Numbered from the stretch's first letter, positions 35,320 through 44,383 are shown. The stretch is 64,000 nucleotides of DNA from Paenibacillus sp. FSL K6-1096 (GCF_037977055.1 NZ_CP150274.1:496001-560000); one strand, 5' to 3'. The notes: generated by a model not told the origin, from the letters alone. Numbers and translations: made by a program.

Positions 35320-36342
35320 CTACTGCGGCAGCACCCGGACCACTCCGAGCTGGCGGTTGCGGCTCAGGTCAATGAAGTCTTCTCCGATGTTCACCAGCGG
35401 CCGCAGCGGATCATGGGCCAGAATCATGATGATCTTGCCGATCCGTCCGTCCGTGAGCAATACATCGTTGCCGATCATCGATTGCATCAGCTTGTGGATG
35501 AACACGCTGCAAATATACGGGTCCAGCTTGCCGTAGACATTGTCATCCATCTGTCTCAGCACCTCATAGAGTGGTGCGGCGGTGCGGTAGAAGCGGTCAG
35601 AGGTCATCGCATGGAACACATCCGCGACCGCGACGATTTTGCTGAAGTCGGTAATCCGGTGCCCCATCACGCCAAAAGGATATCCGCTGCCGTCCATCCG
35701 CTCATGATGCTGCAGAGCCACCAGCGCCTGCATATGTGTCGTGCCCGGCGTGTCCCGGATCATCTCATAGCCGAGCGTGGTATGCTTCTTCATCATTTCA
35801 TATTCTTCATCGTCCAGCGGGCCGGGCTTGGTCAGAATCTCATCGGGGATCATCACCTTGCCGATGTCGTGAAGCGTGGCTGCGGTTGTCAGCATGCTCA
35901 GCTCCTCCGGCTTCAGCTTCAGCCATTTGCCCAGCAGGGTAGAGATAATCCCCACCGCGACATTGTGCCGGTATGTATAATCATCCTTCGTTTGCAATGC
36001 TGCCAGTATGCCATAGAAATCATTCTTCTCGCTGACCTGCTGGATGAACGGAATCACTTCATTGCGGATTTCCAGCATCGGCAGCCTCTTGGTCTTGGTG
36101 TAACGCAGCTGCTCGAAAATGCTCTCCATCGCCGCCGTACACTCATCCACTGCCAGCTGATAGAAGGCGGCGCTGTCCAGCTGCAGCACATCCTGGGGGG
36201 TAAGAACGATCTTGTGCTGGGTGATGAGGCGGATATGCTCGCTGCTCAGCAGCGTCAGCGCCGGGAGCACAAATACGCCGCTGTGATTGAAGAGGTTGGC
36301 TGCAAGCTGTTTTCCGATATATTGTTCATTGCTGTGGTTCAT
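35320..36342 (-). CDS. HD-GYP domain protein
   Basis: 340 residues. The N-terminal 110 residues have no recognised fold. The C-terminal HD-GYP domain has HNVAVGIIS (first His), TLHDIGKVMIPDEIL (HD), HTTLGYEMI, LQHHERMDGSGYP (HHExxDGxGYP) and DVFHAMTSDR. The last motif and the intact GYP loop fit a cyclic-di-GMP phosphodiesterase, although the signal is not proven. Cytosolic; no membrane helix. Confidence 0.92.
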   Translation of the reverse strand: MNHSNEQYIGKQLAANLFNHSGVFVLPALTLLSSEHIRLITQHKIVLTPQDVLQLDSAAFYQLAVDECTAAMESIFEQLRYTKTKRLPMLEIRNEVIPFIQQVSEKNDFYGILAALQTKDDYTYRHNVAVGIISTLLGKWLKLKPEELSMLTTAATLHDIGKVMIPDEILTKPGPLDDEEYEMMKKHTTLGYEMIRDTPGTTHMQALVALQHHERMDGSGYPFGVMGHRITDFSKIVAVADVFHAMTSDRFYRTAAPLYEVLRQMDDNVYGKLDPYICSVFIHKLMQSMIGNDVLLTDGRIGKIIMILAHDPLRPLVNIGEDFIDLSRNRQLGVVRVLPQ

Positions 36343-36563
36343 ATTTCTTCACCTGCCAGTGCAGTGGCCCACCGGAGTGAACCCCGCTGTAATGGAAAGC
36401 TTCGCGGCATGAGCTGCGCCGTCTAATAGAACTATGAAATAAGTGCTGGAGCACGGAGCACCCGGGCATAACGGAACAGGCACGCTCACTTTTTGTGCTT
36501 ATATTTCTTATCGTTATTTTACACCGGAATGTGAATACCTACCGGATAGGCTATCCGACCTTT

Positions 36564-37556
36564 TCACACTTCATTGCCTTTGGCAGGCAGCTTGTCCTTG
36601 ACCGGACGCCCTTCCACCGGACTCTTGTAGCGCTTCGCAATCTTAAGATACAGCGCCAGCTCCCGGCACAGCTGAAGTATCGCCGAGCGGATCTCGAATT
36701 CCTCGCGTGAATCCGGCAGCTCCATCTCCTGGAATTCCTGCTCCAGGCTCTGCAGCAGCCGCTCAGTCCGGCCGGTATACTCCTCTGCCAGCACATCCCC
36801 GCTAAGCTGGTCGAACAGCTCAGCCACCATATCCCCGTGCGGAAGCTGGCGGTAGACCTGGGAGAGGAGCTGCATCATGTTCTGGATCGACTCCAGTTGC
36901 TCCTTACGCATATAGAAGTAGACGTTCCAGGCTTCATCCGGGTGAATCACATGGTTCTCCATTTCCCGCGCTGCGGCATTCAGCCCCTTCTGCACCGCCT
37001 CCCCCGCGCCGATCAGCTCCTTCCCGTCCCACAGGTAACCCGGATCACGCAGCGTGCGCGCCATTTGCCTGAAGATGACCGAAAAGTAGCCGTCCACCTC
37101 CTTGCGGATGCCGGCCATCTTGTCGCCCGCGGGCGGCATATAGATGAAGTTCACGAGACCGGCCGAGCCGAGTCCGACCGCCAGCAGCTCAACCTGCTGC
37201 AGTATAATATGTACCGTGAGTTCAGCTTGTCCGAATACGCGGAATACAATAACCGAGCTGGTAACGATTCCTTCCTTGAAGCCGGAGCGGACGATCAGCG
37301 GGAAGCCGAACAGTACATACAGTCCGAGCACCCAATAATGAAAACCCAGAAGGTAGAACAGAATACAACCCAAAAAGAGCCCTACCAAAGAGGCAAAAAA
37401 GCGTGCCGTAATGGTACGTAGACTCCTTTTGCGGGTGGTTTCCACCCCGAGAATAGCCAGCAGTCCCGCGCTTTGCGCATTCGGAATGCCTGCGGCGGCT
37501 GCCAGCAGAATGGACAGCAGAGTTGCAGCCGCCGTTTTGATAATACGAAATCCCAT
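36564..37556 (-). CDS. Aromatic-acid-exporter-family membrane protein
   Basis: 330 residues. Four to five membrane helices lie in the first 150 residues (TAAATLLSILLAAAAGI, FFASLVGLFLGCILFYLLG, VLGLYVLFGFPLIV, VELLAVGLGSAGLVNFIY), followed by a long helical cytoplasmic domain with MENHVIHPDEAWNVYFYMRK. This fits the ArAE_1/FUSC group that includes B. subtilis YqjA. Substrate unknown. GGAGAGGTATTCAC precedes the ATG. The 220-base gap to the HD-GYP gene shows nothing clear. Confidence 0.83.
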   Translation of the reverse strand: MGFRIIKTAAATLLSILLAAAAGIPNAQSAGLLAILGVETTRKRSLRTITARFFASLVGLFLGCILFYLLGFHYWVLGLYVLFGFPLIVRSGFKEGIVTSSVIVFRVFGQAELTVHIILQQVELLAVGLGSAGLVNFIYMPPAGDKMAGIRKEVDGYFSVIFRQMARTLRDPGYLWDGKELIGAGEAVQKGLNAAAREMENHVIHPDEAWNVYFYMRKEQLESIQNMMQLLSQVYRQLPHGDMVAELFDQLSGDVLAEEYTGRTERLLQSLEQEFQEMELPDSREEFEIRSAILQLCRELALYLKIAKRYKSPVEGRPVKDKLPAKGNEV

Positions 37557-37644
37557 GTGAATACCTCTCCTACAGCTTCATAATTCAGATAAAGATATAG
37601 TCATGGTACAAGATTTTGCCAATAGACACAATATTACATGATTC

Positions 37645-38478
37645 TTACCGTCTCGACAGCAGCACCTTCTCCACATACACTACGAGCTGATACATTGCGG
37701 TTGCCACCGCAGCGATGATAAGCAGACTGGACATCACCAGGGTGAAGTTGAATACCTGAAAGCCGTAGATAATCAAATACCCAAGCCCCGATTTGGCCAC
37801 CAGAAACTCCCCGACAATGACCCCGACCCAGGACATCCCGACATTCACCTTCAGGGTGGAGACTACTGTGGGGAAGGAAGCGGGGAGGATGACCTTGCTG
37901 AATTCCTGGCTTTTGGATGCGCCGAAGGACCGGACCACCTTCACCAGATTAGGGTCCACGCTGCAAAAGCTGTTATATACGACCAGCGTCGTAATAATCA
38001 CTGTGATCGATAACGTAGTGACGACAATCGCGGTGAAGCCTGCTCCGAACATCACAATGAAGATCGGTCCCAGGGCGACCTTGGGCATGCTGTTGAAGAC
38101 GACCATATAAGGATCAAGGACTGCGGACAGAAAAGGCGACCACCAGATGATGACCGCAAGCAGCGTGCCGAGCAAGGTGCCCAGAACGAATCCTACCGCC
38201 GTCTCCCCCACAGTGATGCCCAGATGGGGCCACAGACTGCCGCTGGCCATGTCCTCCCAGATTTGCCGGAAGACCTTCGTCGGATAGCTGAACAGCAGCT
38301 CGTCGATCCAGCCGAGTCTGGCGCCCGCTTCCCAGAGCACAAAGAACAGCACCAGCAGGCTGCTTCGGACAATCAGGACCTGGCTCCGGCGGCGGCGCTT
38401 CTGCTTCCGGTAGTCGTCATGCTTCTGCTTCAGCCAATGGGCACGGGAGTCCGCTTGCGCAGGCGCTTCTGTACTCAC
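37645..38478 (-). CDS. ABC importer permease, NitT/TauT (SsuC/ThiX) type
   Basis: 277 residues with about six membrane helices. The EAA loop is VVRSFGASKSQEFSKVILPASFP, which contacts the ATPase, and VNVGMSWVGVIVGEFL is typical of SsuC/TauC/ThiX permeases. GTG start at 38478 overlaps the ATPase stop by four bases (GTGA), so the two are translationally coupled. The N-terminus is unusually basic (about residues 13-33). Confidence 0.92.
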   Translation of the reverse strand: MSTEAPAQADSRAHWLKQKHDDYRKQKRRRRSQVLIVRSSLLVLFFVLWEAGARLGWIDELLFSYPTKVFRQIWEDMASGSLWPHLGITVGETAVGFVLGTLLGTLLAVIIWWSPFLSAVLDPYMVVFNSMPKVALGPIFIVMFGAGFTAIVVTTLSITVIITTLVVYNSFCSVDPNLVKVVRSFGASKSQEFSKVILPASFPTVVSTLKVNVGMSWVGVIVGEFLVAKSGLGYLIIYGFQVFNFTLVMSSLLIIAAVATAMYQLVVYVEKVLLSRR

Positions 38479-39254
38479 ATCTCATCCCTCCCCGCCAGCT
38501 CCATTTCCTTCCATATCTCATGAAAAAGCTCCGCGAATCCCGGCAGATCACGCGCATACAGCGGCGGGGTGCTCCGGATCGCTTCCGGCACCTCAAACAC
38601 CTTGCGGATTCTGCCGGGATTCCGCTGCAGCAGAATGACCCGGCTGCTGACGGCAATCGCCTCAGACAGGTCATGGGTCACCAGAATCGCCGTTGTTCCC
38701 CTGCGCAGCAAGGTCTCGGAGACGAGATCCTCCAGCTGAAGCTTGATCTGGTAATCCAACGCGGAGAACGGTTCATCCAGCAGCAGCAGCCCGGGATCAG
38801 TCGCCAGGGTCCGGACCAGGGCCACACGCTGGCGCATGCCTCCCGAGAACTGGGCCGGATATGCCTGCTCTTTGCCTTCAAGCCCCATATCGGCGAGCAG
38901 CTGCAGCGTCTGGGCGCGTGAGCTCCCGGTCAGCCTGCCGGTCAGCTCCAGCCCGAGCAGCACATTATCCTGGATGGTCCTCCAGGGAAACAGATAGTCC
39001 TGCTGGAGCATATAGCCTACCTCCGGTGAAGGTCCCGTGACCGGACGGCCGCTGAGCAGCACTTCGCCGCGTGACGGCTGCAGCAGCCCTGCGATGATCG
39101 ACAGTATCGTCGTTTTGCCGCAGCCGCTCGGACCAACCAGGCTGATGAATTCGCCCGCTCCGACAGTGAGATTCAGATCCTCAATCGCAAGATTAGCCTC
39201 GCCGTCTCCCAGATAGGCGTGTGTGATTTCCTTCAACTCCACTACTGGAAGCAT
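38475..39254 (-). CDS. ABC importer ATPase, NitT/TauT type
   Basis: 259 residues. Walker A GPSGCGKTT, Q-loop YMLQQDYLFPW, signature FSGGMRQR, Walker B LLLLDEPFSALD, H-loop VTHDLSEAI. Couples ATP hydrolysis to import with the adjacent permease and lipoprotein. AGGAGGGCCAAT precedes the ATG. Confidence 0.95.
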   Translation of the reverse strand: MLPVVELKEITHAYLGDGEANLAIEDLNLTVGAGEFISLVGPSGCGKTTILSIIAGLLQPSRGEVLLSGRPVTGPSPEVGYMLQQDYLFPWRTIQDNVLLGLELTGRLTGSSRAQTLQLLADMGLEGKEQAYPAQFSGGMRQRVALVRTLATDPGLLLLDEPFSALDYQIKLQLEDLVSETLLRRGTTAILVTHDLSEAIAVSSRVILLQRNPGRIRKVFEVPEAIRSTPPLYARDLPGFAELFHEIWKEMELAGRDEM

Positions 39255-39315
39255 ATTGGCCCTCCTATAAGTTCTTTGTTGACGGATTGTGTAGTATAGC
39301 TGACGCCGGACTTGC

Positions 39316-40323
39316 CTACTTCACGCTGCTCTCTGCCTGCTGCGCAAAGCTGTTATCAACGATGGTGCCTGCCGGAATCCGTTCCTTGAGTTCACCCGCG
39401 TAGTCGATTACATCCAGCAGATTGTTCCATTCCTTGTCATCGATTACCGGGTTCACCGCATAGGTATCCTGTTCCTTGTAGCGGCTGATGGCAGAGACCA
39501 CAATGCTCCGGTCCGTCTTGTCAAAATACGGCATCACCGCATCAGCAATCTCCTCGGCGCTATGAGCCTTCACCCAGAGCTGGGCCCGCTGGATTGCATT
39601 CGTGAATTTCTGTACCGTCTCTTTGTTCTTGCCGATATAGCTCTGCTTCGCCATAAATACGGTATACGGCAGATAACCGCTCTCCACCCCGAAGGAAGCC
39701 ACCACCTGACCCCGGCCTTCCTTCTCGAAGATTGAAGCCTGCGGCTCAAAAAGCTGCACATAGTCCCCGGTTCCGGAAGCAAAAGCGCCGGCAATGTTTG
39801 CAAAGTCAATATTCTGGATCAGCTTGATATCCTTCGCGGTGTCGATCCCCTTATTCTTCAGGGTAAAAGCGCCGGCCATTTGCGGCATTCCCCCTTGTCT
39901 CTGTCCGAGGAAGGTTGACCCTTTGACTTTGTCCCATGTGAAGTGGTTATCCGGCGTACGTGCGAACAGGAAGGTTCCGTCCCGCTGGGTAAGCTGGGCG
40001 AAATTGATGACCGGATCATCCGCCCCCTGCTGGTACACGTAAATCGAGGTTTCCGAGCCGACCAGAGCTACATCGATGGCACCGGAGAGCAGTGCAGTCA
40101 TCGTTTTGTCCCCGCCGGGTATCGTCTGCAGCTCCACATCCAGCCCTTCGTCCTTGAAGAAGCCCTGCGACAAGGCCACATACTCGGGCGCATAGAACAC
40201 GGAACGGGTTACTTCGCCGATCTTCACCTTGACGGCAGCCGAGCTCCCGCCGCAACCGGCAATGACCGACAGACTCAAAAGTATGATCAGGAACGGCAAT
40301 AACAGCTTAAGCTTGTATTTCAT
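39316..40323 (-). CDS. ABC importer substrate-binding lipoprotein, NMT1/SsuA type
   Basis: 335 residues. Signal peptide with lipobox VIAGCGGS (Cys about 24), then the two-lobed periplasmic-binding fold with the family pattern FYAPEYVALSQGFFKDEGLDVEL, TALLSGAIDVALVGSE and YLPYTVFMAKQ. Candidates for the ligand include thiamine precursors, sulfonates or nitrogen compounds; there is no TPP riboswitch upstream, so no choice is made. First gene of a three-gene import operon (binding protein, ATPase, permease). Confidence 0.92.
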   Translation of the reverse strand: MKYKLKLLLPFLIILLSLSVIAGCGGSSAAVKVKIGEVTRSVFYAPEYVALSQGFFKDEGLDVELQTIPGGDKTMTALLSGAIDVALVGSETSIYVYQQGADDPVINFAQLTQRDGTFLFARTPDNHFTWDKVKGSTFLGQRQGGMPQMAGAFTLKNKGIDTAKDIKLIQNIDFANIAGAFASGTGDYVQLFEPQASIFEKEGRGQVVASFGVESGYLPYTVFMAKQSYIGKNKETVQKFTNAIQRAQLWVKAHSAEEIADAVMPYFDKTDRSIVVSAISRYKEQDTYAVNPVIDDKEWNNLLDVIDYAGELKERIPAGTIVDNSFAQQAESSVK

Positions 40324-40421
40324 GCGATCTTCTCCTTTCTTTCCGGGTCTTCCGCCCTTGCTCTAAGCATATGCGGGAGCCTATAGAAAGGTTAAAGAGC
40401 CGTATCGCATCCTAAATCCAT

Positions 40422-40452
40422 AAAAAAAGCCAGTCTTCTCAAAGGAAGGCTG
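40422..40452 (-). terminator. Terminator of the gene at 40475
   Basis: Minus-strand AGCCTTC/GAAGACTGGCT imperfect stem followed by seven T. Confidence 0.7.
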
Positions 40453-40474
40453 ACATAGTCTGTCTGGCCGGGAG

Positions 40475-41149
40475 CTAATCTCCCATATTAAACGGTGAGT
40501 CATGAAGCAGCCATTCGCCAAAGGCATGGCACAGCTCCGCCCGGGTGAGCGGGAAGGCAATGATATAATCGTCTCCGGGTTCACAGCTGCTGCGCAGCAG
40601 CCAGCCGCCGGTCTCCGCTTCGATGTACGAGGCCTGCTGAAGATTCCAGTCTCCGCCTTCCCGTGAACATAAACGCAGCTCTCCTGAAGCCGTCTGCGCC
40701 TTCAGCGTTCCGGCCAGCCGGGCAGCGCTGTCAGGATCGCCGGTCTCCGCGCCCAGGCATTCGGCCAGCACACATAAGGTCCAGCCTTCCGCCCGTTCCC
40801 GGATCTCCTCGAACCGCCGTCTGGACAGAAAGAGTGCCGGAACAGACAACGTCCGGGCCTGCGGCTGGCCCAGGCAGTTGAACAGATATTCGCAGGCCCC
40901 CTTCGTCTCCTCAGACAGTTTCAGTTCATAGCCGAAGGCGTCCTCAGCCTGCACTCCCGTAATGATCGTCCGGTCCTCCAGAACCTGCATACAGACATCC
41001 TGAAGGACATCGCCCTCATCGAACCTCAGCCTGCAGATCCGCAAGGCGCCGGGGGCTGCCCGAATCAGACTGTCAATCTTGTGCCGCCCGGCTGCGCCCG
41101 GGAACAGAAAAGCCGCCAAACAGGCCACATCCTGATTATTCACATTCAT
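40475..41149 (-). CDS. Hypothetical protein, no family recognised
   Basis: 224 residues, soluble, start MNVNNQDVACLAAFLFP. The ATG at 41149 follows AAGGAAGGGATT; a further upstream ATG lacks this. The composition is normal for the genome and the reading frame has full GC-rich third positions, so it is real. No motifs, signal peptide or membrane helices recognised. Confidence 0.6.
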   Translation of the reverse strand: MNVNNQDVACLAAFLFPGAAGRHKIDSLIRAAPGALRICRLRFDEGDVLQDVCMQVLEDRTIITGVQAEDAFGYELKLSEETKGACEYLFNCLGQPQARTLSVPALFLSRRRFEEIRERAEGWTLCVLAECLGAETGDPDSAARLAGTLKAQTASGELRLCSREGGDWNLQQASYIEAETGGWLLRSSCEPGDDYIIAFPLTRAELCHAFGEWLLHDSPFNMGD

Positions 41150-41330
41150 AATCCCTTCCTTTATCGCTGAATCCATGTTTTTATATATTTTATATAAATA
41201 AGCAGCTGCAGGTAAGTAGTGAACCTATGAAAGTTACAATCTTTATGTTATCATAAGCTAATTTTAAGGTAAAATTAAGAAAGAGAGGGTAAGATCATTA
41301 GCATGAAATACTTTTAGCGAGGTGATTTCG

Positions 41331-41570
41331 ATGACAATGCTTATCACATTTCAAAACAAGCGTGTACCTGTATATTTCACAACCGAAAACAAACAGCCGA
41401 CCCAAAAAGTACTTCGACTGCTAAACAGCACACTGGAGCTTAAAATCCAAAAGGGAAAAAACGCCCTGCAGAAATGTCTGAATTCTCTAATCAGTATTGA
41501 AATCAAAGGCTCAGAAGCTATATTGCACAGTTACAGTGAAAATGATACATTGGCATTATCCCTCTACTAA
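41331..41570 (+). CDS. Small hypothetical protein
   Basis: 79 residues, MTMLITFQNKRVPVYFTTE. GAGGTG is six bases before the ATG at 41331. The frame is AT-rich compared with its neighbours and its last codons form the left arm of the terminator. No family recognised; the small beta-rich N-terminus could be a domain of a larger family. Confidence 0.6.
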   Translation: MTMLITFQNKRVPVYFTTENKQPTQKVLRLLNSTLELKIQKGKNALQKCLNSLISIEIKGSEAILHSYSENDTLALSLY

Positions 41571-41587
41571 ACAGAGGGATTTTTTTT
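41558..41587 (+). terminator. Terminator overlapping the end of the small gene
   Basis: ATCCCTC/GAGGGAT stem around the stop codon followed by seven or more T residues on the plus strand. Confidence 0.9.
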
Positions 41588-41593
41588 GAGCTT

Positions 41594-41628
41594 AAAAAAG
41601 CACACACCTGCCGGGCAGGGAGTGCTTT
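41594..41628 (-). terminator. Terminator of the 45-residue gene
   Basis: Minus-strand AGCACTCCCTGCC/GGCAGGTGTGTGCT stem followed by six T. Back to back with the plus-strand terminator. Confidence 0.82.
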
Positions 41629-41654
41629 GTTTATAAGGGCTAAGGCAGGCGCCG

Positions 41655-41792
41655 TCAGCCGATCCGCAGATTCTGTTTCTCTTGCTTTTCCGCCTTCTGA
41701 ATTCGCAATTTGAACAACTTCACCAGGTTAAGCCGGGTATGCTCTTCGTGACAGTTGTCCAGTTTCTTGATGATGAACCGGTCAATGGACAT
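41655..41792 (-). CDS. 45-residue basic peptide, unknown
   Basis: MSIDRFIIKKLDNCHEEHT then a Lys-rich helical tail (KLFKLRIQKAEKQEKQ). The ATG at 41792 has AAAGGAG nine bases upstream and the gene ends at a strong terminator. The frame is open much further upstream, but without RBS. Function unknown. Confidence 0.55.
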   Translation of the reverse strand: MSIDRFIIKKLDNCHEEHTRLNLVKLFKLRIQKAEKQEKQNLRIG

Positions 41793-42013
41793 GTCAATCG
41801 CTCCTTTGAATGGGGGCTCTATCCTTATATTTCCTATATAACCGGGGTGCAGATTCCCTAAACCCGTCCCTTCAGCAGCCAAAATCCCATGTCGAAATAA
41901 GCCGACTACATATAGACAGCGAATCTGCAAATGAAACGGAGCAACCGAAGATATAGTAGGAATGCAAAAACAAGGCTTTTTCTGTCGCAAAAAAATTTTT
42001 ATCCGCCGGGATA

Positions 42014-42042
42014 TTTACAAACAAAAAACTAAATGCTATATT
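42014..42042 (+). promoter_or_regulatory. azoR promoter
   Basis: -35 TTTACA (42014-42019), 17 bases, -10 TATATT (42037-42042). Just downstream, AGTTAATATTAAAT (around 42049-42062) has a TTAATATTAA palindrome that could be a repressor site; that part is inference. Confidence 0.65.
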
Positions 42043-42084
42043 ATCGATAGTTAATATTAAATATATACCTAAGGAGAAATCATA

Positions 42085-42711
42085 ATGTCGAATGTACTGT
42101 TTATCAAAGCAAATAACCGCCCTGCCGAGCAGGCTGTAAGTGTTCAGCTCTACAACGAATTCCTGGCAAGCTACAAGGAGACTCATCCGCAGGATCAGAT
42201 TACCGAGCTTGATCTGTTCGCTGAACAATTGCCTTACTACGATAACACACTGATTACCGGTGTTTACAAGGCTGCTCAGGGCTTCGAAGCCACTCCTGAA
42301 GAAGCTGCAGGCGCCGCACTGGTGAAGAAATACCTCGACCAGTTCCTGGCTGCTGACAAGGTTGTATTTGCCTTCCCGCTGTGGAACATGACCGTTCCGG
42401 CTGTACTGCACACTTACATCGACTACCTGAACCAGGCCGGTACTACCTTCAAGTATACCGCTGAAGGTCCGGTAGGACTGCTGACCGGCAAGAAGGCAGC
42501 TGTGCTGAATGCAAGAGGCGGCGTATACTCCGAAGGCCCGGCAGCAAGCGCTGAGATGGCTGTTAACTTCATCCTGGGCAACCTGAACTTCTGGGGCTTC
42601 AAAGAGATCACACAGGTCATCATCGAAGGACACAACCAGAACCCTGATAAATCCGCTGACATTATCGCATCCGGCCTGCAGCTGGCGAAGACAGCAGCAG
42701 CATCGTTCTAA
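42085..42711 (+). CDS. azoR: FMN-dependent NADH-azoreductase
   Basis: 208 residues of the flavodoxin-like quinone reductase family. VLFIKANNRPAEQAVS (FMN phosphate loop), FAFPLWNMTVPAVLHTYIDYLNQ (FMN and dimer contacts) and VLNARGGVYSEG are as in Bacillus AzoR1/2. It reduces quinones and azo compounds with NADH and helps against thiol-reactive stress. AAGGAG is 8-9 bases before the ATG. Own promoter and terminator. Confidence 0.95.
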   Translation: MSNVLFIKANNRPAEQAVSVQLYNEFLASYKETHPQDQITELDLFAEQLPYYDNTLITGVYKAAQGFEATPEEAAGAALVKKYLDQFLAADKVVFAFPLWNMTVPAVLHTYIDYLNQAGTTFKYTAEGPVGLLTGKKAAVLNARGGVYSEGPAASAEMAVNFILGNLNFWGFKEITQVIIEGHNQNPDKSADIIASGLQLAKTAAASF

Positions 42712-42850
42712 GACAGGCGCGTTAAACGTCCGGTTCTTCCCTTACAGACCGTACCTTTATCAGCTATCCGTCATGACTTGAACCGGACTTTTATTCACAT
42801 ATAGCTTCCCGCAGAAGTTCCCTCCGGGCACCTGCCTGGAAGCAGCACGT

Positions 42851-42890
42851 TAAGGCCCCGCAGCTATCATAGCTGCGGGGCCTTAACTTT
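42851..42890 (+). terminator. Terminator between azoR and the RsgA-like gene
   Basis: Perfect 15-bp stem TAAGGCCCCGCAGCT with its complement, followed by AACTTTATAG. It probably serves both convergent genes. Confidence 0.85.
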
Positions 42891-42923
42891 ATAGTCAGAA
42901 TGATGCGGATATTTCCTCTCCGC

Positions 42924-44018
42924 TCAATACTCCTCCAGCACCCGCTGCCAGCTGCTCCCCTTAGCCCGGGGCGGCTTAGCCTTGGTTGCTGCGGCCATCG
43001 TCTTGCGCTTCTGCTTCGCTTCCTTGCTGTTCTGGTATTGCAGCTCCTTCTGCGTCTTGCGGTAGCTCAGCAGCCGCTTCTCCTCCAGCTCTCCGCTGGC
43101 CAAGGCGGCCAGCACGGCACAGCCCTCCTCACGGGTATGGCTGCAATCGCTGAAGCGGCAGTCTGCGGCAAGCGTGCTGATCTCTCCGAATGCGAGCTCC
43201 AGCCCGCCGTCATCCTCCCACAGCTGCAGCTCGCGCATCCCCGGCGTATCGATGATGATGCCGCCGTCCGGGAGGGCGAACAGCTCACGGTGTGTCGTCG
43301 TATGACGTCCGCGGCTGTCCCCTTCCCGGACCTCCTGGGTCAATTGCAGCTCCCGGCCGCTGAGCCAGTTGACCATCGTCGATTTGCCGCACCCGGACGA
43401 GCCGGTCAGGGCTACCGTCTGGCCGCTGCCGAGATAAGGCAGCAGCGCTTCCCGGCCTTCTCCTTGCACAGCGCTGACCGCATGGACAGGAACTCCGGGC
43501 GCGGTCCGCTCCATCTCGGCGATTTTCACATCGGCATCTGTGCAGAGATCTGCCTTGGTCAGCAGGATTACCGGGTTCGCCCCGCTGTTCCAGGCCATGA
43601 TGAGATACCGCTCCATCCGCCGCACATTGAAATCGTCATTCAGTGCGCTGACCAGAAACAGAGTGTCCACATTGGACGCTACGAGCTGCTCCTCCTGGTT
43701 CGGACCCGGCACCTTGCGCGAGATGACGCTGCGGCGGGGCAGCACGGCATGAATCACGCCATGGGCTCCGCCGTCCTGCACAGCCAGGACCACCCAGTCC
43801 CCTACCGCCGGATATTCGCCGGACCCGGTCAGCGAGTGGCGCAGCTTGCCTGACAGCTCACTCCACATCTCTCCGCTTCCGCTGATCACCCGGTATTTGC
43901 TGCCGAAATCACCTGAGATTCTGCCGGGCACCAGCTCCCGGCCGGCATCCAGCTGCTTCAGCTTCTCTGTCCATTTACTCTTCCATTCTTCGTTCCAGCC
44001 ATATTGTTCAATAATCAT
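42924..44018 (-). CDS. rsgA: RsgA-like circularly permuted GTPase
   Basis: 364 residues. OB-fold N-domain (about 35-105), then permuted G motifs: ALNDDF, G4 LLTKADL (about 155), G1 TGSSGCGKSTM (about 208), G3 DTPGMREL, and a zinc domain with CRFSDCSHTREEGC. RsgA acts late in 30S subunit maturation. The protein is about 60 residues longer than B. subtilis RsgA, with a Lys-rich C-terminus, as in the second YjeQ-like copy found in many Bacillales; the main rsgA normally lies near prkC, so this could be a paralogue. Confidence 0.88.
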   Translation of the reverse strand: MIIEQYGWNEEWKSKWTEKLKQLDAGRELVPGRISGDFGSKYRVISGSGEMWSELSGKLRHSLTGSGEYPAVGDWVVLAVQDGGAHGVIHAVLPRRSVISRKVPGPNQEEQLVASNVDTLFLVSALNDDFNVRRMERYLIMAWNSGANPVILLTKADLCTDADVKIAEMERTAPGVPVHAVSAVQGEGREALLPYLGSGQTVALTGSSGCGKSTMVNWLSGRELQLTQEVREGDSRGRHTTTHRELFALPDGGIIIDTPGMRELQLWEDDGGLELAFGEISTLAADCRFSDCSHTREEGCAVLAALASGELEEKRLLSYRKTQKELQYQNSKEAKQKRKTMAAATKAKPPRAKGSSWQRVLEEY

Positions 44019-44104
44019 CCAATTCCTCCTGAATCGTTATTATCCGTCTAATTTTCATGACTCCTACTGTATCTCCCCGGGCAGTTATCGCTCTAACTCC
44101 ACAC

Positions 44105-44133
44105 AAAAACGCCGGAAACCAATGGTTCCGGCG
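44105..44133 (-). terminator. Second of two similar terminators
   Basis: Minus-strand GCCGGAACC/GGTTTCCGGC stem, then GTTTTTG. Sequence closely related to the terminator at 44218-44254. The minus strand between them (44134-44217) has no open frame with a start codon. Confidence 0.75.
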
Positions 44134-44217
44134 GCAGTCTCAGCAAGCCCAGGCACGCGCTCCAACCGGAGAACGCAGCCTGTAGCCTGCCTGGTGCGGT
44201 GCTATTCTGCACACACC

Positions 44218-44254
44218 AAAAAAGCCGCCGGAACCGATACGGTTCCCGGCGGCT
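44218..44254 (-). terminator. Terminator of the Cys-rich peptide locus
   Basis: Minus-strand AGCCGCCGGGAACC/GGTTCCGGCGGCT stem, GTATC-like loop, six T residues. It begins 12 bases after the stop codon at 44267. Confidence 0.92.
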
Positions 44255-44266
44255 CTAGATCGCTAA

Positions 44267-44383
44267 TCAGAGCTTACCTGCGGTGCTGGACAAGCTTACT
44301 CCACAGCACCCGTTCCCGGAAGACACGTATCCACAACAGTTGCAACCACCACAACAAAGCTTGTATGAACTGTCATATTACAT
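44267..44383 (-). pseudogene. Cys/Gly-rich peptide frame with stop at codon 2
   Basis: Read from the ATG at 44383 on the minus strand the frame is ATG TAA TAT GAC, then S-S-Y-K-L-CCGGCNCCGY, six more residues, NGCCG and SLSSTAGKL before TGA: 36 residues after the stop, seven cysteines. GGAAGGAG stands just before the ATG. The unit has a consensus promoter and a strong terminator, so it is a genuine transcript. No ATG, GTG or TTG opens the Cys-rich frame after the TAA. A second ATG at 44376 opens another frame (MTVHTSFVVVVATVV..., 26 residues, ending 44296). Either the Cys-rich peptide gene is broken by a nonsense change, or it needs non-standard initiation or read-through, or the 26-residue frame is the real product. 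Confidence 0.45.

Noticed and set aside
40324..40421. A TPP riboswitch before the NMT1-like binding protein gene
   Set aside because: No CUGAGA or related core found, so thiamine precursor transport could not be supported.
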